Below, one piece after another: positions 46,289 through 57,550 of a stretch of 57,550 bases of DNA (position 1 is its first letter; each line of letters begins with the position of its first letter). Source of the DNA: Mycobacterium sp. shizuoka-1. Lineage in GTDB: Bacteria > Actinomycetota > Actinomycetes > Mycobacteriales > Mycobacteriaceae. Below the pieces are notes generated by a model. The model was given only the letters and a program-made list of their open reading frames with translations, was not told where the DNA came from and ran no database searches. The stretch spans positions 110,630 through 168,179 of the forward strand of contig NZ_BEWG01000020.1 in the NCBI RefSeq assembly GCF_002723835.1, given 5' to 3'. A program made the translations under genes and the position numbers.

Positions 46289-47757
46289 CCGGGCAGTCCG
46301 ATCCGCCGGTAACGCCGCAGCCGCGCCGCGTAGCGCAGGTCCGGCGGGGTGTCCCGCAGGGCGTGGATCTCCCGGGCGATCGCATCGGAGAGCCGGTGGG
46401 CGAATTCGACCGGCTCGTCGGCGGCATCGGGATGTTCGGGCACGATCGCGTCGACGATCCCGTTGCGCAGCAGATCTGCAGACCGAATACCCTGTGCCGC
46501 AGCCAATTCCGGCGCATGTGCGGTGTCGCGGAAGACGATGGCGCTGGCGCCCTCAGGGGGCAGCGGGGCCAGCCAGCCATGCTGGGCGGCCAACACCCGG
46601 TCGGCGGGCACCATCGCCAGTGCCGGCCCGCCGCTGCCCTGGCCGAGCAACACCGACACCGTCGGGGTGTCCAGCGTCACCAGCTCGGACAGACAGCGGG
46701 CGATCTCGCCGGCCAGGCCGTCCTGTTCGGCGTCGGCGGACAGCGCCGGCCCCGCGGTGTCGATCACCAGCACCAGCGGTAGCCGCAGGCCCGCCGCCAA
46801 GGCCATGCCGCGGCGGGCCTCGCGCAGTGCGGCCGGACCTACCACGCCGCCCACCACCCGTCGTTGCCCGACGACCACGGCGGGCTGGCCGCCGAACCGG
46901 GCCAGCGCCAGCACCGTGCTGGCGGCCTCCCCATGCGTCCCGGACAGCAGCACGCGGTCGGTGGCGGCCTCGCGTAGCAACCAGCTGACACCGGGGCGGT
47001 CCGGACGCCGCGACGCCACCACCGAGTCCCAGGCCGGGATGTCGGCCACCGGCTCGTCGGGCACCGCGTCCGGTGGTGCGGTCGGCATGTCGGTGAGCAC
47101 GCTCAGCGCGCGATCCAGTGTCGCGCGCAGCGCCTCGACGCCGACCACCGCGTCGATCACGCCGTGCCGCAGCAGGTTCTCGGCGGTCTGCACACCGGGC
47201 GGGAATGGTTCGCCGTAGAGCTGCTCATAGACACGCGGCCCGAGAAACCCGATCAGCGCGCCCGGCTGGGCGGCGGTGATGTGCCCCAGCGAACCCCATG
47301 ACGCGAACACGCCGCCGGTCGTCGGGTGCCGCAGGTACACCAGATAGGGCAGGTGGGCTTGCTTGTGCCGGGTGACAGCCGCGGCGATCTTCACCATCTG
47401 CAGGAAGGCGACCGTGCCCTCCTGCATGCGGGTGCCCCCGGAGCTGGGCGAGGCCAGCAGCGGCAGCTTCTCGGCCGTCGCACGCTCGACGGCCGCGGTG
47501 ATGCGCTCGGCCGCGGCCACCCCGATCGACCCGGCCAGGAAGTCGAACTCGCAGGCCACGACCGCAACCCGGCGGCCGAACACGGTGCCCTCACCGGTCA
47601 CCACCGACTCGTCGAAACCGGTCGCGGCCCGGGCCTGCTCGAGCTCGCGGGCATAGGCCTCGTCGGCCTCGACGAGCAAAGGTGCGTCATCCCAACTTCG
47701 GAACGACCCTGGGTCCAGGGCCGCATCGCGCAGTTCGGTGGCCCCGATGCGACTCAT
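46285..47757 (-). CDS. accD3: Acyl-CoA carboxylase carboxyltransferase, AccD3
   Basis: A 490-residue carboxyltransferase with both halves in one chain. The first half has LASPSSGGTRMQEGTVAFLQM, the second VGGVVGPAALREARRGMALA and the terminal KxLR-type region. Family enzymes carboxylate acyl-CoA with biotin-carboxyl carrier protein. It corresponds to M. tuberculosis Rv0904c, placed between prrA/B and echA6 in both. The physiological acyl-CoA is unclear. Confidence 0.9.
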   Translation of the reverse strand: MSRIGATELRDAALDPGSFRSWDDAPLLVEADEAYARELEQARAATGFDESVVTGEGTVFGRRVAVVACEFDFLAGSIGVAAAERITAAVERATAEKLPLLASPSSGGTRMQEGTVAFLQMVKIAAAVTRHKQAHLPYLVYLRHPTTGGVFASWGSLGHITAAQPGALIGFLGPRVYEQLYGEPFPPGVQTAENLLRHGVIDAVVGVEALRATLDRALSVLTDMPTAPPDAVPDEPVADIPAWDSVVASRRPDRPGVSWLLREAATDRVLLSGTHGEAASTVLALARFGGQPAVVVGQRRVVGGVVGPAALREARRGMALAAGLRLPLVLVIDTAGPALSADAEQDGLAGEIARCLSELVTLDTPTVSVLLGQGSGGPALAMVPADRVLAAQHGWLAPLPPEGASAIVFRDTAHAPELAAAQGIRSADLLRNGIVDAIVPEHPDAADEPVEFAHRLSDAIAREIHALRDTPPDLRYAARLRRYRRIGLPG

Positions 47758-47791
47758 GAGGCGAGGTTAATCGGCCAGTAGGCTCTCGGTC

Positions 47792-48523
47792 ATGATCGGT
47801 ATCAACCGCGTGGGCGATGTGACCACGATCGAGCTGCAGCGTTCGGAGCGGCGCAACGCACTCAATTCCGAGCTCGTCGACTCGCTGCGCGAGGCGGTGG
47901 AGAAGGCGGCCGCCGACGATGTCCGGGCGATCGTGCTGACCGGCCAGGGCACCGTCTTCTGCGCCGGAGCCGACCTGTCCGGGGACGTGTTCGCCGCGGA
48001 CTTCCCGGACAAGGCGATCGCGCTGAACAAGGCGATCGACGCCGTCCCGATGCCGGTGATCGGAGCGATCAATGGTCCGGCGATCGGCGCGGGTGTGCAG
48101 CTGGCGATGATCTGCGACCTGCGGGTGGTGGCCCCCGGTGCCTACTTCCAGTTCCCGATCGCCAAATACGGTCTGGCGCTGGACAACTGGAGTATCCGGC
48201 GGCTGAGCTCGCTGGCCGGCTATGGCCGCGCCCGCGGCATGCTGCTGGCCGCCGAGAAGCTGGACGCCGATACGGCGCTGCTGACCGGGATGGCCAACCG
48301 GCTCGGTGACCTGGCCGATGCCCAGGCGTGGGCCGCCGAGATCGCCGGGCTGGCCCCGCTGTCGCTGCAGGCTTCCAAGCGAGTGCTCAACGACGACGGC
48401 GCCTTCGAAGAGCAGTGGCCCGCCCACAAGGAGCTGTTCGACAAGGCGTGGGGCAGCCAGGACGTCATCGAGGCCCAGGTGGCGCGCATCGAGAAGCGTG
48501 CCGCCAAGTTCAAGGGCGCTTAA
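47792..48523 (+). CDS. echA6: Crotonase-fold protein EchA6
   Basis: A 243-residue crotonase. M. tuberculosis EchA6 is a non-catalytic acyl-CoA shuttle tied to mycolic-acid synthesis and an inhibitor target. Here, too, both catalytic glutamates look lost: Ile in FQFPIAKYG where PE is usual, and Gly before [11 protein letters not shown]. The oxyanion loop AGADLSGDV and GPAIGAG remain. TAGGCT (47779-47784) is 7 bases before ATG 47792, suggesting leaderless transcription. Confidence 0.92.
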   Translation: MIGINRVGDVTTIELQRSERRNALNSELVDSLREAVEKAAADDVRAIVLTGQGTVFCAGADLSGDVFAADFPDKAIALNKAIDAVPMPVIGAINGPAIGAGVQLAMICDLRVVAPGAYFQFPIAKYGLALDNWSIRRLSSLAGYGRARGMLLAAEKLDADTALLTGMANRLGDLADAQAWAAEIAGLAPLSLQASKRVLNDDGAFEEQWPAHKELFDKAWGSQDVIEAQVARIEKRAAKFKGA

Positions 48524-48524
48524 T

Positions 48525-49670
48525 TTGCCCGGCCGTCCGCGAGTCGCCGTACTGCTGCCGTCGGGGCGGAGCGCGCTGCGGCTGGCTGCCGGGACCGCGT
48601 CCCTGGCCGGTGGCGGCTGGCTGCTGCGTGCGCTCAACGACACCCCCGCATCGCTGGGGGCGGGTCCCGGGGAAATCCGTCCGGTCGCCAACGGCTCACC
48701 CCACTACCGCGAGGGCGTCTTCCACAACCTCGAACCGGCGGCACCGTTGAAGCTGGACGCCGAGGAGAACCGGCTGGTCCTGTTCGACATGCTCAGCAGC
48801 CGCTCGGCCAGCCGTCCCCGCGGCGTGATCCCGGTGGCACATTCGGCGGCGCCGATCAGCTCGCAGCCGCTGGCGGTCAGCTGGCTCGGCCATTCGACAG
48901 CGCTGATCGAGATCGACGGCTACCGGGTGCTCACCGACCCGGTGTGGAGCGACCGGTGTTCACCGTCGCGCGCCGTCGGCCCCCAGCGGCTGCATCCGGT
49001 ACCGACTCCGCTGGAGTCGTTGCCCGCCCTCGACGCGGTGGTCGTCAGCCACGACCATTACGACCATCTCGACATGGACACCGTGCTCGCGTTGGCCCGT
49101 ACCCAGCGGGCACCGTTCGTGGTGCCGCTCGGAGTCGGCGCACATCTGCGCCAGTGGCGCATCCCGCCGGAGCGCATCATCGAGCTGGACTGGAACGAGC
49201 AGACCCGGATCGGCGACCTGACGCTGGTGTGCACGCCCGCCCGGCACTTCTCCGGCCGGTTCCTGTCCCGCAACACCACCCTGTGGTCGTCGTGGGCGAT
49301 CATCGGGCCGCAACACCGCGCGTACTTCGGCGGCGACACCGGCTACACCAGCAGCTTCGCCCAGATCGGTGCCGACCACGGGCCCTTCGACCTGACCCTG
49401 ATGCCGATCGGCGCCTACAACACCGCGTGGCCGGACATCCACATGAATCCCGAGGAAGCCGTCCGGGCCCACCGCGACGTCACCGACGCCGGACTGCTGG
49501 TCCCGATCCATTGGTGCACGTTCCGGCTTGCGCCGCATCCCTGGGCGGAGCCGGTCGAACGGATGCTGCTGGCCGCCGACGACGCCGGTGTGCGGACCGC
49601 GGTTCCCCGCCCTGGAGGCCGGGTGGTGACCGCCACGGCGGGGGCAATAGACCCCTGGTGGGAGCTGTGA
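48525..49670 (+). CDS. NAPE-PLD-like metallo-beta-lactamase-fold hydrolase
   Basis: A 381-residue zinc phosphodiesterase fold, with a hydrophobic N-terminal segment (about 12-32). Metal motif SHDHYDHLD, then CTPARHFSGR, FGGDTGYTSSF and VPIHWCTF complete the set. It resembles N-acyl-phosphatidylethanolamine phospholipase D; the substrate in bacteria is unproven. It corresponds to Rv0906. TTG 48525, one base after the echA6 stop, is the only near start; in-frame ATG is missing until later. Confidence 0.88.
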   Translation: MPGRPRVAVLLPSGRSALRLAAGTASLAGGGWLLRALNDTPASLGAGPGEIRPVANGSPHYREGVFHNLEPAAPLKLDAEENRLVLFDMLSSRSASRPRGVIPVAHSAAPISSQPLAVSWLGHSTALIEIDGYRVLTDPVWSDRCSPSRAVGPQRLHPVPTPLESLPALDAVVVSHDHYDHLDMDTVLALARTQRAPFVVPLGVGAHLRQWRIPPERIIELDWNEQTRIGDLTLVCTPARHFSGRFLSRNTTLWSSWAIIGPQHRAYFGGDTGYTSSFAQIGADHGPFDLTLMPIGAYNTAWPDIHMNPEEAVRAHRDVTDAGLLVPIHWCTFRLAPHPWAEPVERMLLAADDAGVRTAVPRPGGRVVTATAGAIDPWWEL

Positions 49671-49688
49671 GCCACTACGGTTCATCCC

Positions 49689-51272
49689 ATGACCGCCCTG
49701 GCAGCGCGAGCCGCGATCGTCGCCCTGGTCGCCGCGCTCACCGCGTGTAGCGGCTCGGCCCCCCGCCACGCCACCCCGTCGCTGTCCGATCAGCCGCCAC
49801 CGCTGGTGCCCGCGTCGCCGCTGCCGGACAACGCCGTCGCCGATGCCGTCGGCAAACTCGACGGCATCGCCGAGGAGCTGATGAAGTCCTCCGGCATCCC
49901 AGGCCTGGCGGTGGCTGTAGTGCACAACGGTAAGACGTTGTACGCCAAGGGTTTCGGCGTCAAAGATGCCACCCGGCCTGCCGACGACCCGGGCAACCGG
50001 GTGGACCCCGACACCGTGTTCCAGCTGGCCTCGGTGTCCAAGCCGATCGGCGCCACCGTCGTCGCACATCAGGTCGGTCGCAATGTGATCGGCTGGGACA
50101 CCCCGGTGATCGACAAGTTGCCGTGGTTCGCGCTCGCCGACCCCGCGGTCACCACGATGGTCACCGTCGCCGACCTGTACTCACACCGCTCCGGACTGCC
50201 CGACCACGCCGGCGACCAACTCGAGGACCTGGGCTACGACCGGCGCTACATCCTGGACCGGCTGCGCCAGCTTCCACTCGCCCCGTTCCGTGCCTCGTAC
50301 GCCTACACCAACTTCGGGCTGACCGCGGCCGCGGAGGCGGTGGCCGTGGCGGCGGGCACGTCCTGGGAGGACCTCAGCGACCAGGTGCTCTACCGGCCGC
50401 TGGGCATGACATCGACCAGTTCGCGGTTCGCCGACTACGAGTCCAGGATCGACAAGGCGCTCGCGCACATCCGGATCGACGGGAAATACCAGCCGCTGTA
50501 TCGGCGCGACGCCGATCCCGAGGCGCCTGCCGGCGGGGTCAGTTCGTCGGTCAACGACCTCACCCACTGGCTGACGATGATGCTCGCAAACGGACGATAC
50601 GACGGGCGCCAGATCGTCGAACCCGCCGCGCTGCTACCCGCCGTGTCGCCGCAGATCGTGTCCAGCCCGCCCGACGAGCCGGCGGCGCGAGCGGGTTTCT
50701 ACGGCTACGGGTTCAACGTCGGCACCACCTCGGCGGCTCGGGTGCAGCTGAGTCACTCGGGGGCCTTCGACCTCGGGGCCGCCACCAACTTCGTGATCAT
50801 CCCGTCCGCCGACGTCGCGATCGTCGCACTGACCAACGCCACCCCGACCGGCATCCCGGAGACGCTGACCGCCGAATTCGCCGATCTGGTCCAGTTCGGC
50901 GAGGTCCGCCAGGATTGGCGCTCGCTCTACGCGCACGCCTTCGCCGACATGGACAAACCGTTCGGTGCGCTGGCCGGAAAGACCCCGCCCGCCAACCCCG
51001 CCCCGGCCGGACCGGCGGCCGCGTACGTCGGCACCTATCGCAACGACTACTGGGGTCCGGCGGTGGTCGCCGAGAAGAACGGTGCGCTCACGCTGTCGCT
51101 GGGTCCACGGCCGGACACGGTCGAGCTCACCCATTGGGACGGTGACGTGTTCACGTTCCGGTTCGCCAGTGAGAACTTCCCTCCGGGAAGCGTTTCCAAG
51201 GCGACGTTCACCGGGGGCACGCTGACTCTGGAGTACTACGACACCGAAAAGATGGGGACCTTCGTCCGATGA
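49689..51272 (+). CDS. Class C beta-lactamase-like serine hydrolase lipoprotein
   Basis: A 527-residue protein with a lipobox signal peptide ([10 protein letters not shown], Cys20). The penicillin-binding fold has active-site SVSK (Ser115, Lys118), Tyr-Thr-Asn (YAYTNFGLT), and HSG ([10 protein letters not shown]); a C-terminal DUF3471-like beta domain follows. It is the M. tuberculosis Rv0907 type; its natural substrate is unknown and it may be an esterase or peptidase rather than a lactamase. TACGGT (49676-49681) is 7 bases before ATG 49689. Confidence 0.9.
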   Translation: MTALAARAAIVALVAALTACSGSAPRHATPSLSDQPPPLVPASPLPDNAVADAVGKLDGIAEELMKSSGIPGLAVAVVHNGKTLYAKGFGVKDATRPADDPGNRVDPDTVFQLASVSKPIGATVVAHQVGRNVIGWDTPVIDKLPWFALADPAVTTMVTVADLYSHRSGLPDHAGDQLEDLGYDRRYILDRLRQLPLAPFRASYAYTNFGLTAAAEAVAVAAGTSWEDLSDQVLYRPLGMTSTSSRFADYESRIDKALAHIRIDGKYQPLYRRDADPEAPAGGVSSSVNDLTHWLTMMLANGRYDGRQIVEPAALLPAVSPQIVSSPPDEPAARAGFYGYGFNVGTTSAARVQLSHSGAFDLGAATNFVIIPSADVAIVALTNATPTGIPETLTAEFADLVQFGEVRQDWRSLYAHAFADMDKPFGALAGKTPPANPAPAGPAAAYVGTYRNDYWGPAVVAEKNGALTLSLGPRPDTVELTHWDGDVFTFRFASENFPPGSVSKATFTGGTLTLEYYDTEKMGTFVR

Positions 51273-51300
51273 GCCGCGCGCGCCAAGAGCAGGGATTCCA

Positions 51301-53703
51301 ATGACAACCGGTGTTGCAGCGGGGCTTTCCGTCGACGAGGTGGCCGCCCGGGTCGCCGAGGGCAAGACCAACGACGTGCCCACCCGTGCCTCGCGCAGCG
51401 TCGCCGAGGTGGTGCGGGCCAACGTGTTCACCCGCATCAACGCCATCCTGGGTGTGCTGCTGCTGATCGTGCTGGCGACCGGCTCGCTGATCAACGGCAT
51501 GTTCGGGCTGCTGATCATCGCCAACAGCGGCATCGGCATCATCCAGGAACTGCGGGCCAAGAAGACCCTCGACAACCTGGCGATCGTCGGGCAGGCCAAG
51601 CCCGTCGTGCGCCGCCGATCGGGGACAACCCCGCTGCCGCCCAACGAGGTCGTCCTCGACGACGTGATCGAGTTGGGGCCGGGTGACCAGATCGTCGTCG
51701 ACGGCGAACTGCTCGAGGCCGCAAACCTTGAGGTCGACGAATCGCTGCTGACCGGTGAGGCCGACCCGATCGCCAAGCACGTCGGCGACACAGTGATGTC
51801 GGGCAGCTTCGTGGTCGCCGGCACCGGCGCCTACCGCGCCACCAAGGTGGGCCGGGAAGCGTACGCCGCCAAGCTCGCCGAAGAGGCCAGCAAGTTCACG
51901 CTGGTGAAATCCGAACTGCGCAGCGGCATCAACAGGATCCTGCAGTTCATCACCTACCTGCTGTGGCCCACCGGTCTGCTGATCATCTACACCCAGTTGT
52001 TCACCACGGGTGTGGGCTGGCGCGAATCGGTGTTGCGGATGGTCGGTGCGTTGGTGCCGATGGTTCCCGAGGGTCTGGTGCTGATGACGTCGATCGCGTT
52101 CGCCGTCGGCGTGATCCGGTTGGGCCGCAGGCAATGTCTGGTCCAGGAGCTGCCCGCGATCGAGGGGTTGGCCCGCGTCGACGTGGTGTGCGCGGACAAG
52201 ACCGGCACCCTCACCGAGAACGGCATGCGGCTGGCCGAGGTCACGGCGGTGAGCGACGACGGCCAGCGGGTGGCCCAGGTGCTGGCCGCGCTGGCCGCCG
52301 ACGACGCCAAACCCAATGCCAGCATGCAGGCCATCGCCGAGGCGTATCCAGATGCGCCGGGCTGGACCGCGACTGCCAGCGCGCCGTTCAAGTCCGCCAC
52401 CAAGTGGAGTGGGGCCTCCTACGGCGAGCACGGCAACTGGCTGATCGGAGCGCCCGACGTGCTGCTCGACCCCGGTTCGCCGACGGCCGCCCAGGCCGAG
52501 GAGATCGGTGCCCGCGGCATGCGGGTGCTGCTGCTCGGTGCCGGCGACGTCGCGGTCGACAGCCCGGACGCGCCCGGTCACGTCACCCCGGTGGCGCTGG
52601 TCGTCCTGGAGCAGCGGGTCCGGCCCGATGCCCGTGACACGCTGGAATACTTTGCCTCCCAGCATGTCTCTGTGAAGGTGATCTCCGGTGACAACGCGGT
52701 GTCGGTCGGCGCGGTGGCCGGGGCGCTGGGCCTGCACGGTGAGACGATGGACGCCAGGAACCTGCCGTCGGAGCCCGACGCGCTGGCCGACGCCATGGCC
52801 ACCTACACCACGTTCGGCCGGGTGCGCCCGGATCAGAAGCGGGCGATGGTCCATGCCCTGCAGTCGCGTGACCACACCGTCGCGATGACCGGCGACGGCG
52901 TCAACGACGTGCTGGCCCTCAAGGATGCCGACATCGGGGTGGCAATGGGATCGGGCTCGCCCGCCTCGCGCGCGGTGGCCCAGATCGTGTTGCTGGACAA
53001 CAAGTTCGCCACGCTGCCCTATGTGGTTGGCGAGGGCAGGCGAGTCATCGGCAACATCGAGCGGGTGTCGAACCTGTTCCTCACCAAGACCGTCTACTCG
53101 GTCCTGCTGGCGCTGCTGGTGGGGCTTGCGGGCTTGTCGCACAAGCTGTTCGGCACCGCGCCGCTGCTGTACCCGTTCCAGCCGATCCACGTGACCATCG
53201 CGGCGTGGTTCACCATCGGCATCCCGGCGTTCATCCTCTCGCTGGCGCCCAACAACGAGCGCGCCCACACCGGGTTCGTCCGGCGGGTGATGACCTCGGC
53301 GCTGCCGTCCGGGGTGGTGATCGGTCTGAGCACCTACGTGTCGTACCTGATCGCCTATCACGGCAACAGCTCGACCGCGGCCGAACAACTGCAGGCCTCG
53401 ACCGCCGCGCTGATCACCCTGTTGATGGGGGCGGTCTGGGTGCTGGCGGTGGTCGCGCGGCCCTACGAGTGGTGGCGGGTGGCGTTGGTGGCGGTTTCCG
53501 GTCTGGCCTACGTCGTGATCTTCGCCATACCGTGGGCCCGCAGGATCTTCATGCTGGACCCGTCCAACCTGGAAGTCACCTCGTCCGGCCTGGCGATGGG
53601 GTTGCTGGCCGCCGTGCTGGTCGAGGCGTTGTGGTGGCTGCAGGGCCGGGCGCTGGGCGAACGGCGGACGTTGTGGCGACGGGCGCCCTCGGTGCAAGAT
53701 TGA
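51301..53703 (+). CDS. ctpE: P-type ATPase CtpE (calcium transporter)
   Basis: An 800-residue P-type cation ATPase. The phosphorylation motif DKTGTLT has Asp299, the actuator loop is [11 protein letters not shown], and the hinge is [22 protein letters not shown]. Membrane helices flank the cytoplasmic domains, six of them C-terminal. M. smegmatis CtpE has been linked to Ca2+ uptake, so that role is likely. It heads the unit with the Rv0909/Rv0910 pair downstream by 3 bases. Confidence 0.94.
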   Translation: MTTGVAAGLSVDEVAARVAEGKTNDVPTRASRSVAEVVRANVFTRINAILGVLLLIVLATGSLINGMFGLLIIANSGIGIIQELRAKKTLDNLAIVGQAKPVVRRRSGTTPLPPNEVVLDDVIELGPGDQIVVDGELLEAANLEVDESLLTGEADPIAKHVGDTVMSGSFVVAGTGAYRATKVGREAYAAKLAEEASKFTLVKSELRSGINRILQFITYLLWPTGLLIIYTQLFTTGVGWRESVLRMVGALVPMVPEGLVLMTSIAFAVGVIRLGRRQCLVQELPAIEGLARVDVVCADKTGTLTENGMRLAEVTAVSDDGQRVAQVLAALAADDAKPNASMQAIAEAYPDAPGWTATASAPFKSATKWSGASYGEHGNWLIGAPDVLLDPGSPTAAQAEEIGARGMRVLLLGAGDVAVDSPDAPGHVTPVALVVLEQRVRPDARDTLEYFASQHVSVKVISGDNAVSVGAVAGALGLHGETMDARNLPSEPDALADAMATYTTFGRVRPDQKRAMVHALQSRDHTVAMTGDGVNDVLALKDADIGVAMGSGSPASRAVAQIVLLDNKFATLPYVVGEGRRVIGNIERVSNLFLTKTVYSVLLALLVGLAGLSHKLFGTAPLLYPFQPIHVTIAAWFTIGIPAFILSLAPNNERAHTGFVRRVMTSALPSGVVIGLSTYVSYLIAYHGNSSTAAEQLQASTAALITLLMGAVWVLAVVARPYEWWRVALVAVSGLAYVVIFAIPWARRIFMLDPSNLEVTSSGLAMGLLAAVLVEALWWLQGRALGERRTLWRRAPSVQD

Positions 53704-53706
53704 CCG

Positions 53707-53913
53707 ATGGGATTCCTCGACAAAGCCCTCGGCAAGACGAAGGAAGTCTTGAGCGAGAACGCCGACAAGGTGGGCCAGGTCATCGACAAGGCCGGCGACA
53801 TCATCGACGAGAAGACGCAGGGCAAGTACTCCGGCACCGTCGACAAGGTGCAAGACGCCGCCAAGAACATCGTCGAGAAGAACCGCACCGACTCCGGCGA
53901 CCAGCCGACCTGA
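53707..53913 (+). CDS. MT0933-like antitoxin (Rv0909)
   Basis: A 68-residue lysine/aspartate-rich amphipathic helical protein (FLDKALGKTKEVLSENADKV...). It is the actinobacterial MT0933-like antitoxin family, paired with the START-domain gene 3 bases downstream. ATG 53707 follows ctpE by 3 bases, so expression may ride on the ctpE transcript. Confidence 0.85.
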   Translation: MGFLDKALGKTKEVLSENADKVGQVIDKAGDIIDEKTQGKYSGTVDKVQDAAKNIVEKNRTDSGDQPT

Positions 53914-53916
53914 CCT

Positions 53917-54363
53917 ATGGCGAAACTCTCGGTATCCGTAGACGTTCCACTTCCACCAGAGCAGGCCTGGGAGCACGCGTCCGACCTCTCCCGCTACAAG
54001 GACTGGCTGACGATCCACCGCGTCTGGCGCTCGGTGCTGCCGGAGACCCTGGAGAAGGGCACCGTGGTGGAGTCCATCGTCGAGGTCAAAGGCATGCCCA
54101 ACCGGGTGAAGTGGACGATCGTCCATTTCAAGTCGCCGGAGGCGATGACGCTCAACGGGGTAGGTGTCGGTGGGGTCAAGGTCAAGCTGATCGGGAAGGT
54201 CCGAGCGCACGAGCAGAACCCGGCTGCCTCCGTGGTGACCATGGACGTCCACCTCGGCGGTCCGGCGCTGTTCGGGCCAATCGGCATGATCGTGGCCGGT
54301 GCCCTGCGCGGCGACATCAAGCAGTCGCTGGACAACTTCGTGGCGGTGTTCGCCCCGGCCTAG
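53917..54363 (+). CDS. SRPBCC-fold putative toxin (Rv0910)
   Basis: A 148-residue START/SRPBCC protein beginning MAKLSVSVDVPLPPEQAWEHASDLSRY, ending in a long helix with ALRGDIKQSLDNFVAVF. M. tuberculosis Rv0910 is annotated as the toxin partner of Rv0909. The toxic target is not apparent from sequence; the fold suggests binding of a hydrophobic ligand. It lies 3 bases after the antitoxin gene. Confidence 0.85.
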   Translation: MAKLSVSVDVPLPPEQAWEHASDLSRYKDWLTIHRVWRSVLPETLEKGTVVESIVEVKGMPNRVKWTIVHFKSPEAMTLNGVGVGGVKVKLIGKVRAHEQNPAASVVTMDVHLGGPALFGPIGMIVAGALRGDIKQSLDNFVAVFAPA

Positions 54364-54378
54364 CTCCGCGTCAACCGG

Positions 54379-54756
54379 CTAGGTCCGGATGACCCGATGC
54401 GGGCTGGGGTAGGGGTGTACCCGCTGGGTGCCGTTGCGCACCAGCCCCGGCAGCGGGTGCCGGCTGTGCTCACCGCGCGGGTGCTCGGTGGCCAGGAACC
54501 GCCGCTCCAATCCGGCGATCAGGTCCTGCACCGAGCGGCGCTCGCGTTCGGCGGCGCGGATCATCCCGCGAATCCGCCGCGCCTGGGTCTGCTCCCCGCG
54601 GCGCTGATACCGCTCCAGGGCCGAGCCGTAGGTGGCCAGGTCAGCGTCGAGTTGCTCACACTGGGCGACCAGCATCTCCCGGAGATGTTCCGCCTGTTGG
54701 CGATTCGCGGATTCGGGAGTCTGATTACCCGTGTCCGCATTGCTCGGTGAGGTCAC
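54379..54756 (-). CDS. Hypothetical helical protein
   Basis: A 125-residue protein with a Gln/Asn/Pro-rich N terminus, then a coiled-coil-like central part (HLREMLVAQCEQLDADLATYGSALERYQRR, roughly 24-53, quoted in part) rich in Arg and Glu, and a His/Pro tail. I do not recognise a family. GTG 54754-54756 is the likely start because the frame upstream loses coding character. It may be a nucleoid- or envelope-related small protein, but this is a guess. Confidence 0.55.
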   Translation of the reverse strand: MTSPSNADTGNQTPESANRQQAEHLREMLVAQCEQLDADLATYGSALERYQRRGEQTQARRIRGMIRAAERERRSVQDLIAGLERRFLATEHPRGEHSRHPLPGLVRNGTQRVHPYPSPHRVIRT

Positions 54757-54869
54757 GGGCGAACTGTATCCGACCCCGCTGCCGGGCGCGCACCGGGTGG
54801 AACATCGTCTGGCCCACCGCTTTTTGTTCACCGACCCGACACCTGACCGACACTCACCGTGACAGCGGT

Positions 54870-54881
54870 GGTTGCGCAACC
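54870..54881. promoter_or_regulatory. 12-bp palindrome GGTTGCGCAACC
   Basis: A perfect 12-base palindrome lies about 18 bases before the start of the small gene at 54900. It could be an operator; the regulator is unknown. Confidence 0.35.
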
Positions 54882-54899
54882 GGCGTACTTCGTCCGATG

Positions 54900-55124
54900 A
54901 TGTGCGGCGTGGAACTTGCTGAGGAGCGGCGCCAGATCGATCAGGTGGTGGATCGCCTGACGGAGTCGTTCCCCTATGTTCCAGATCACGTCATCAGCGA
55001 AACCGTGGACAGCGCACACCGACGCTTCGACGGGGCGCGCATCCGCGAGTTCGTTCCGCTGTTCGTCGAGCGGCACTGCCGCGCGCTGTTCGAGGTGCAG
55101 CCGGCGATCGAGATCTCGGCCTAG
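54900..55124 (+). CDS. Three-helix-type small protein
   Basis: A 74-residue protein, VELAEERRQIDQVVDRLTES followed by FPYVPDHVISETVDSAHRRFDGA and VPLFVERHCRALFE. This layout (residues ~50-70, helical, 'FxxVxxxxV') is common in actinobacterial three-helical-bundle small proteins of unknown role. Two consecutive ATG codons (54897, 54900) are possible starts. It is convergent with the DosS-like kinase. Confidence 0.65.
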   Translation: MCGVELAEERRQIDQVVDRLTESFPYVPDHVISETVDSAHRRFDGARIREFVPLFVERHCRALFEVQPAIEISA

Positions 55125-55135
55125 CGCGAGCCCGG

Positions 55136-57338
<2,203 letters not shown>

Positions 57339-57370
57339 ACCGCAGTACAGCGTGGAAGGGTCCCGAGCCG

Positions 57371-57390
57371 GTAGGGACTTAGGTCCCGAA
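57371..57390. promoter_or_regulatory. DosR-box-like palindrome upstream of the dosR-like gene
   Basis: GTAGGGACTTAGGTCCCGAA matches the DosR consensus TTSGGGACTWWAGTCCCSAA at 17 of 20 positions, including GGGACT and GTCCC. It lies 33-52 bases before the GTG start of the regulator. It suggests direct autoregulation and possible cross-talk with the dormancy regulon. Confidence 0.75.
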
Positions 57391-57550
57391 ATCGGCTGAC
57401 CAACGCCTGTCCGGAAGAGGTCCGCAGCTGCCTGGTGCGAGGACCCATTGTGCTGGATTCTCATTGGCGAGACCGCGATACGCGGTCGGGGCACCAGCCC
57501 CACAGATGTCGCGCGACGGCACTAGCACCCCACGGCGCGCGTCTCGGGCC
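57391..57550. other. No gene recognised at the window end
   Basis: The last 160 bases show no convincing coding start on either strand. They are presumably the promoter region shared with a divergent gene outside the window. Confidence 0.5.

Noticed and set aside
51208..54252. Very long open frame (about 1000 codons) on the minus strand opposite ctpE
   Set aside because: It is the antisense of ctpE and its neighbours, His/Gln/Arg-rich with no known domain. Long open antisense frames are normal in high-GC genomes.

Overview
The window is high-GC DNA from a mycobacterium, most likely a fast-growing environmental species (Mycolicibacterium type). Much of the gene order follows the Mycobacterium tuberculosis block Rv0867c to Rv0910: rpfA, moaD2, moaA2, a YccF protein, cspB, DUF2771, an MFS protein, DUF3027, DUF2530, a MarR regulator, a SpoU methyltransferase, DUF2537, sepH, serC, an AurF-like protein, fprB, a VOC protein, citA, gltA2, DUF2630, prrB-prrA, accD3, echA6, an NAPE-PLD-like enzyme, a beta-lactamase-like lipoprotein, ctpE and the Rv0909/Rv0910 pair. 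Those names rest on recognised protein sequence plus gene order; no search was run.

Layout. 1-11.8 kb: cell-wall resuscitation factor rpfA (cut by the window edge) behind a c-di-AMP riboswitch and a CRP-like site, molybdopterin genes, cold shock, membrane proteins, sepH and serC. 12-24.7 kb: diiron oxygenase/fprB pair, transporters, two citrate synthases (citA, gltA2), pdxH, two tandem TetR regulators, and an exporter-MarR operon with a 43-bp nested palindrome over its promoter. 24.9-38.9 kb is accessory compared with M. tuberculosis. It holds (i) a class III aminotransferase-fold phospho-lyase, an APC permease, an APH-type kinase, an SDR and a GntR regulator, which together look like a 'phosphorylate, then eliminate' amino-alcohol (hydroxylysine or ethanolamine type) catabolic unit; and (ii) an operon of peptide-type binding lipoprotein, TetR and two tandem ureohydrolases, divergent from an SDR, which looks like guanidino-compound scavenging. 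38.9-45.6 kb: prrA-prrB, then a heterodimeric ABC exporter behind a promoter with the geometry and half-sites of a SoxR/MerR operator. 45.7-54.4 kb: NrtR-like regulator, accD3, echA6, ctpE and the toxin-antitoxin-like pair. 55.1-57.4 kb: a DosS/DosR-like two-component pair with the haem histidine conserved and a DosR-box-like palindrome upstream of its own regulator gene.

Many genes overlap by 1-8 bases (ATGA, GTGA, TGATG), so translational coupling is common. Several genes have a TANNNT element 6-8 bases before an ATG or GTG, the arrangement of leaderless mycobacterial transcripts. No tRNA, rRNA, insertion sequence or CRISPR array was seen.
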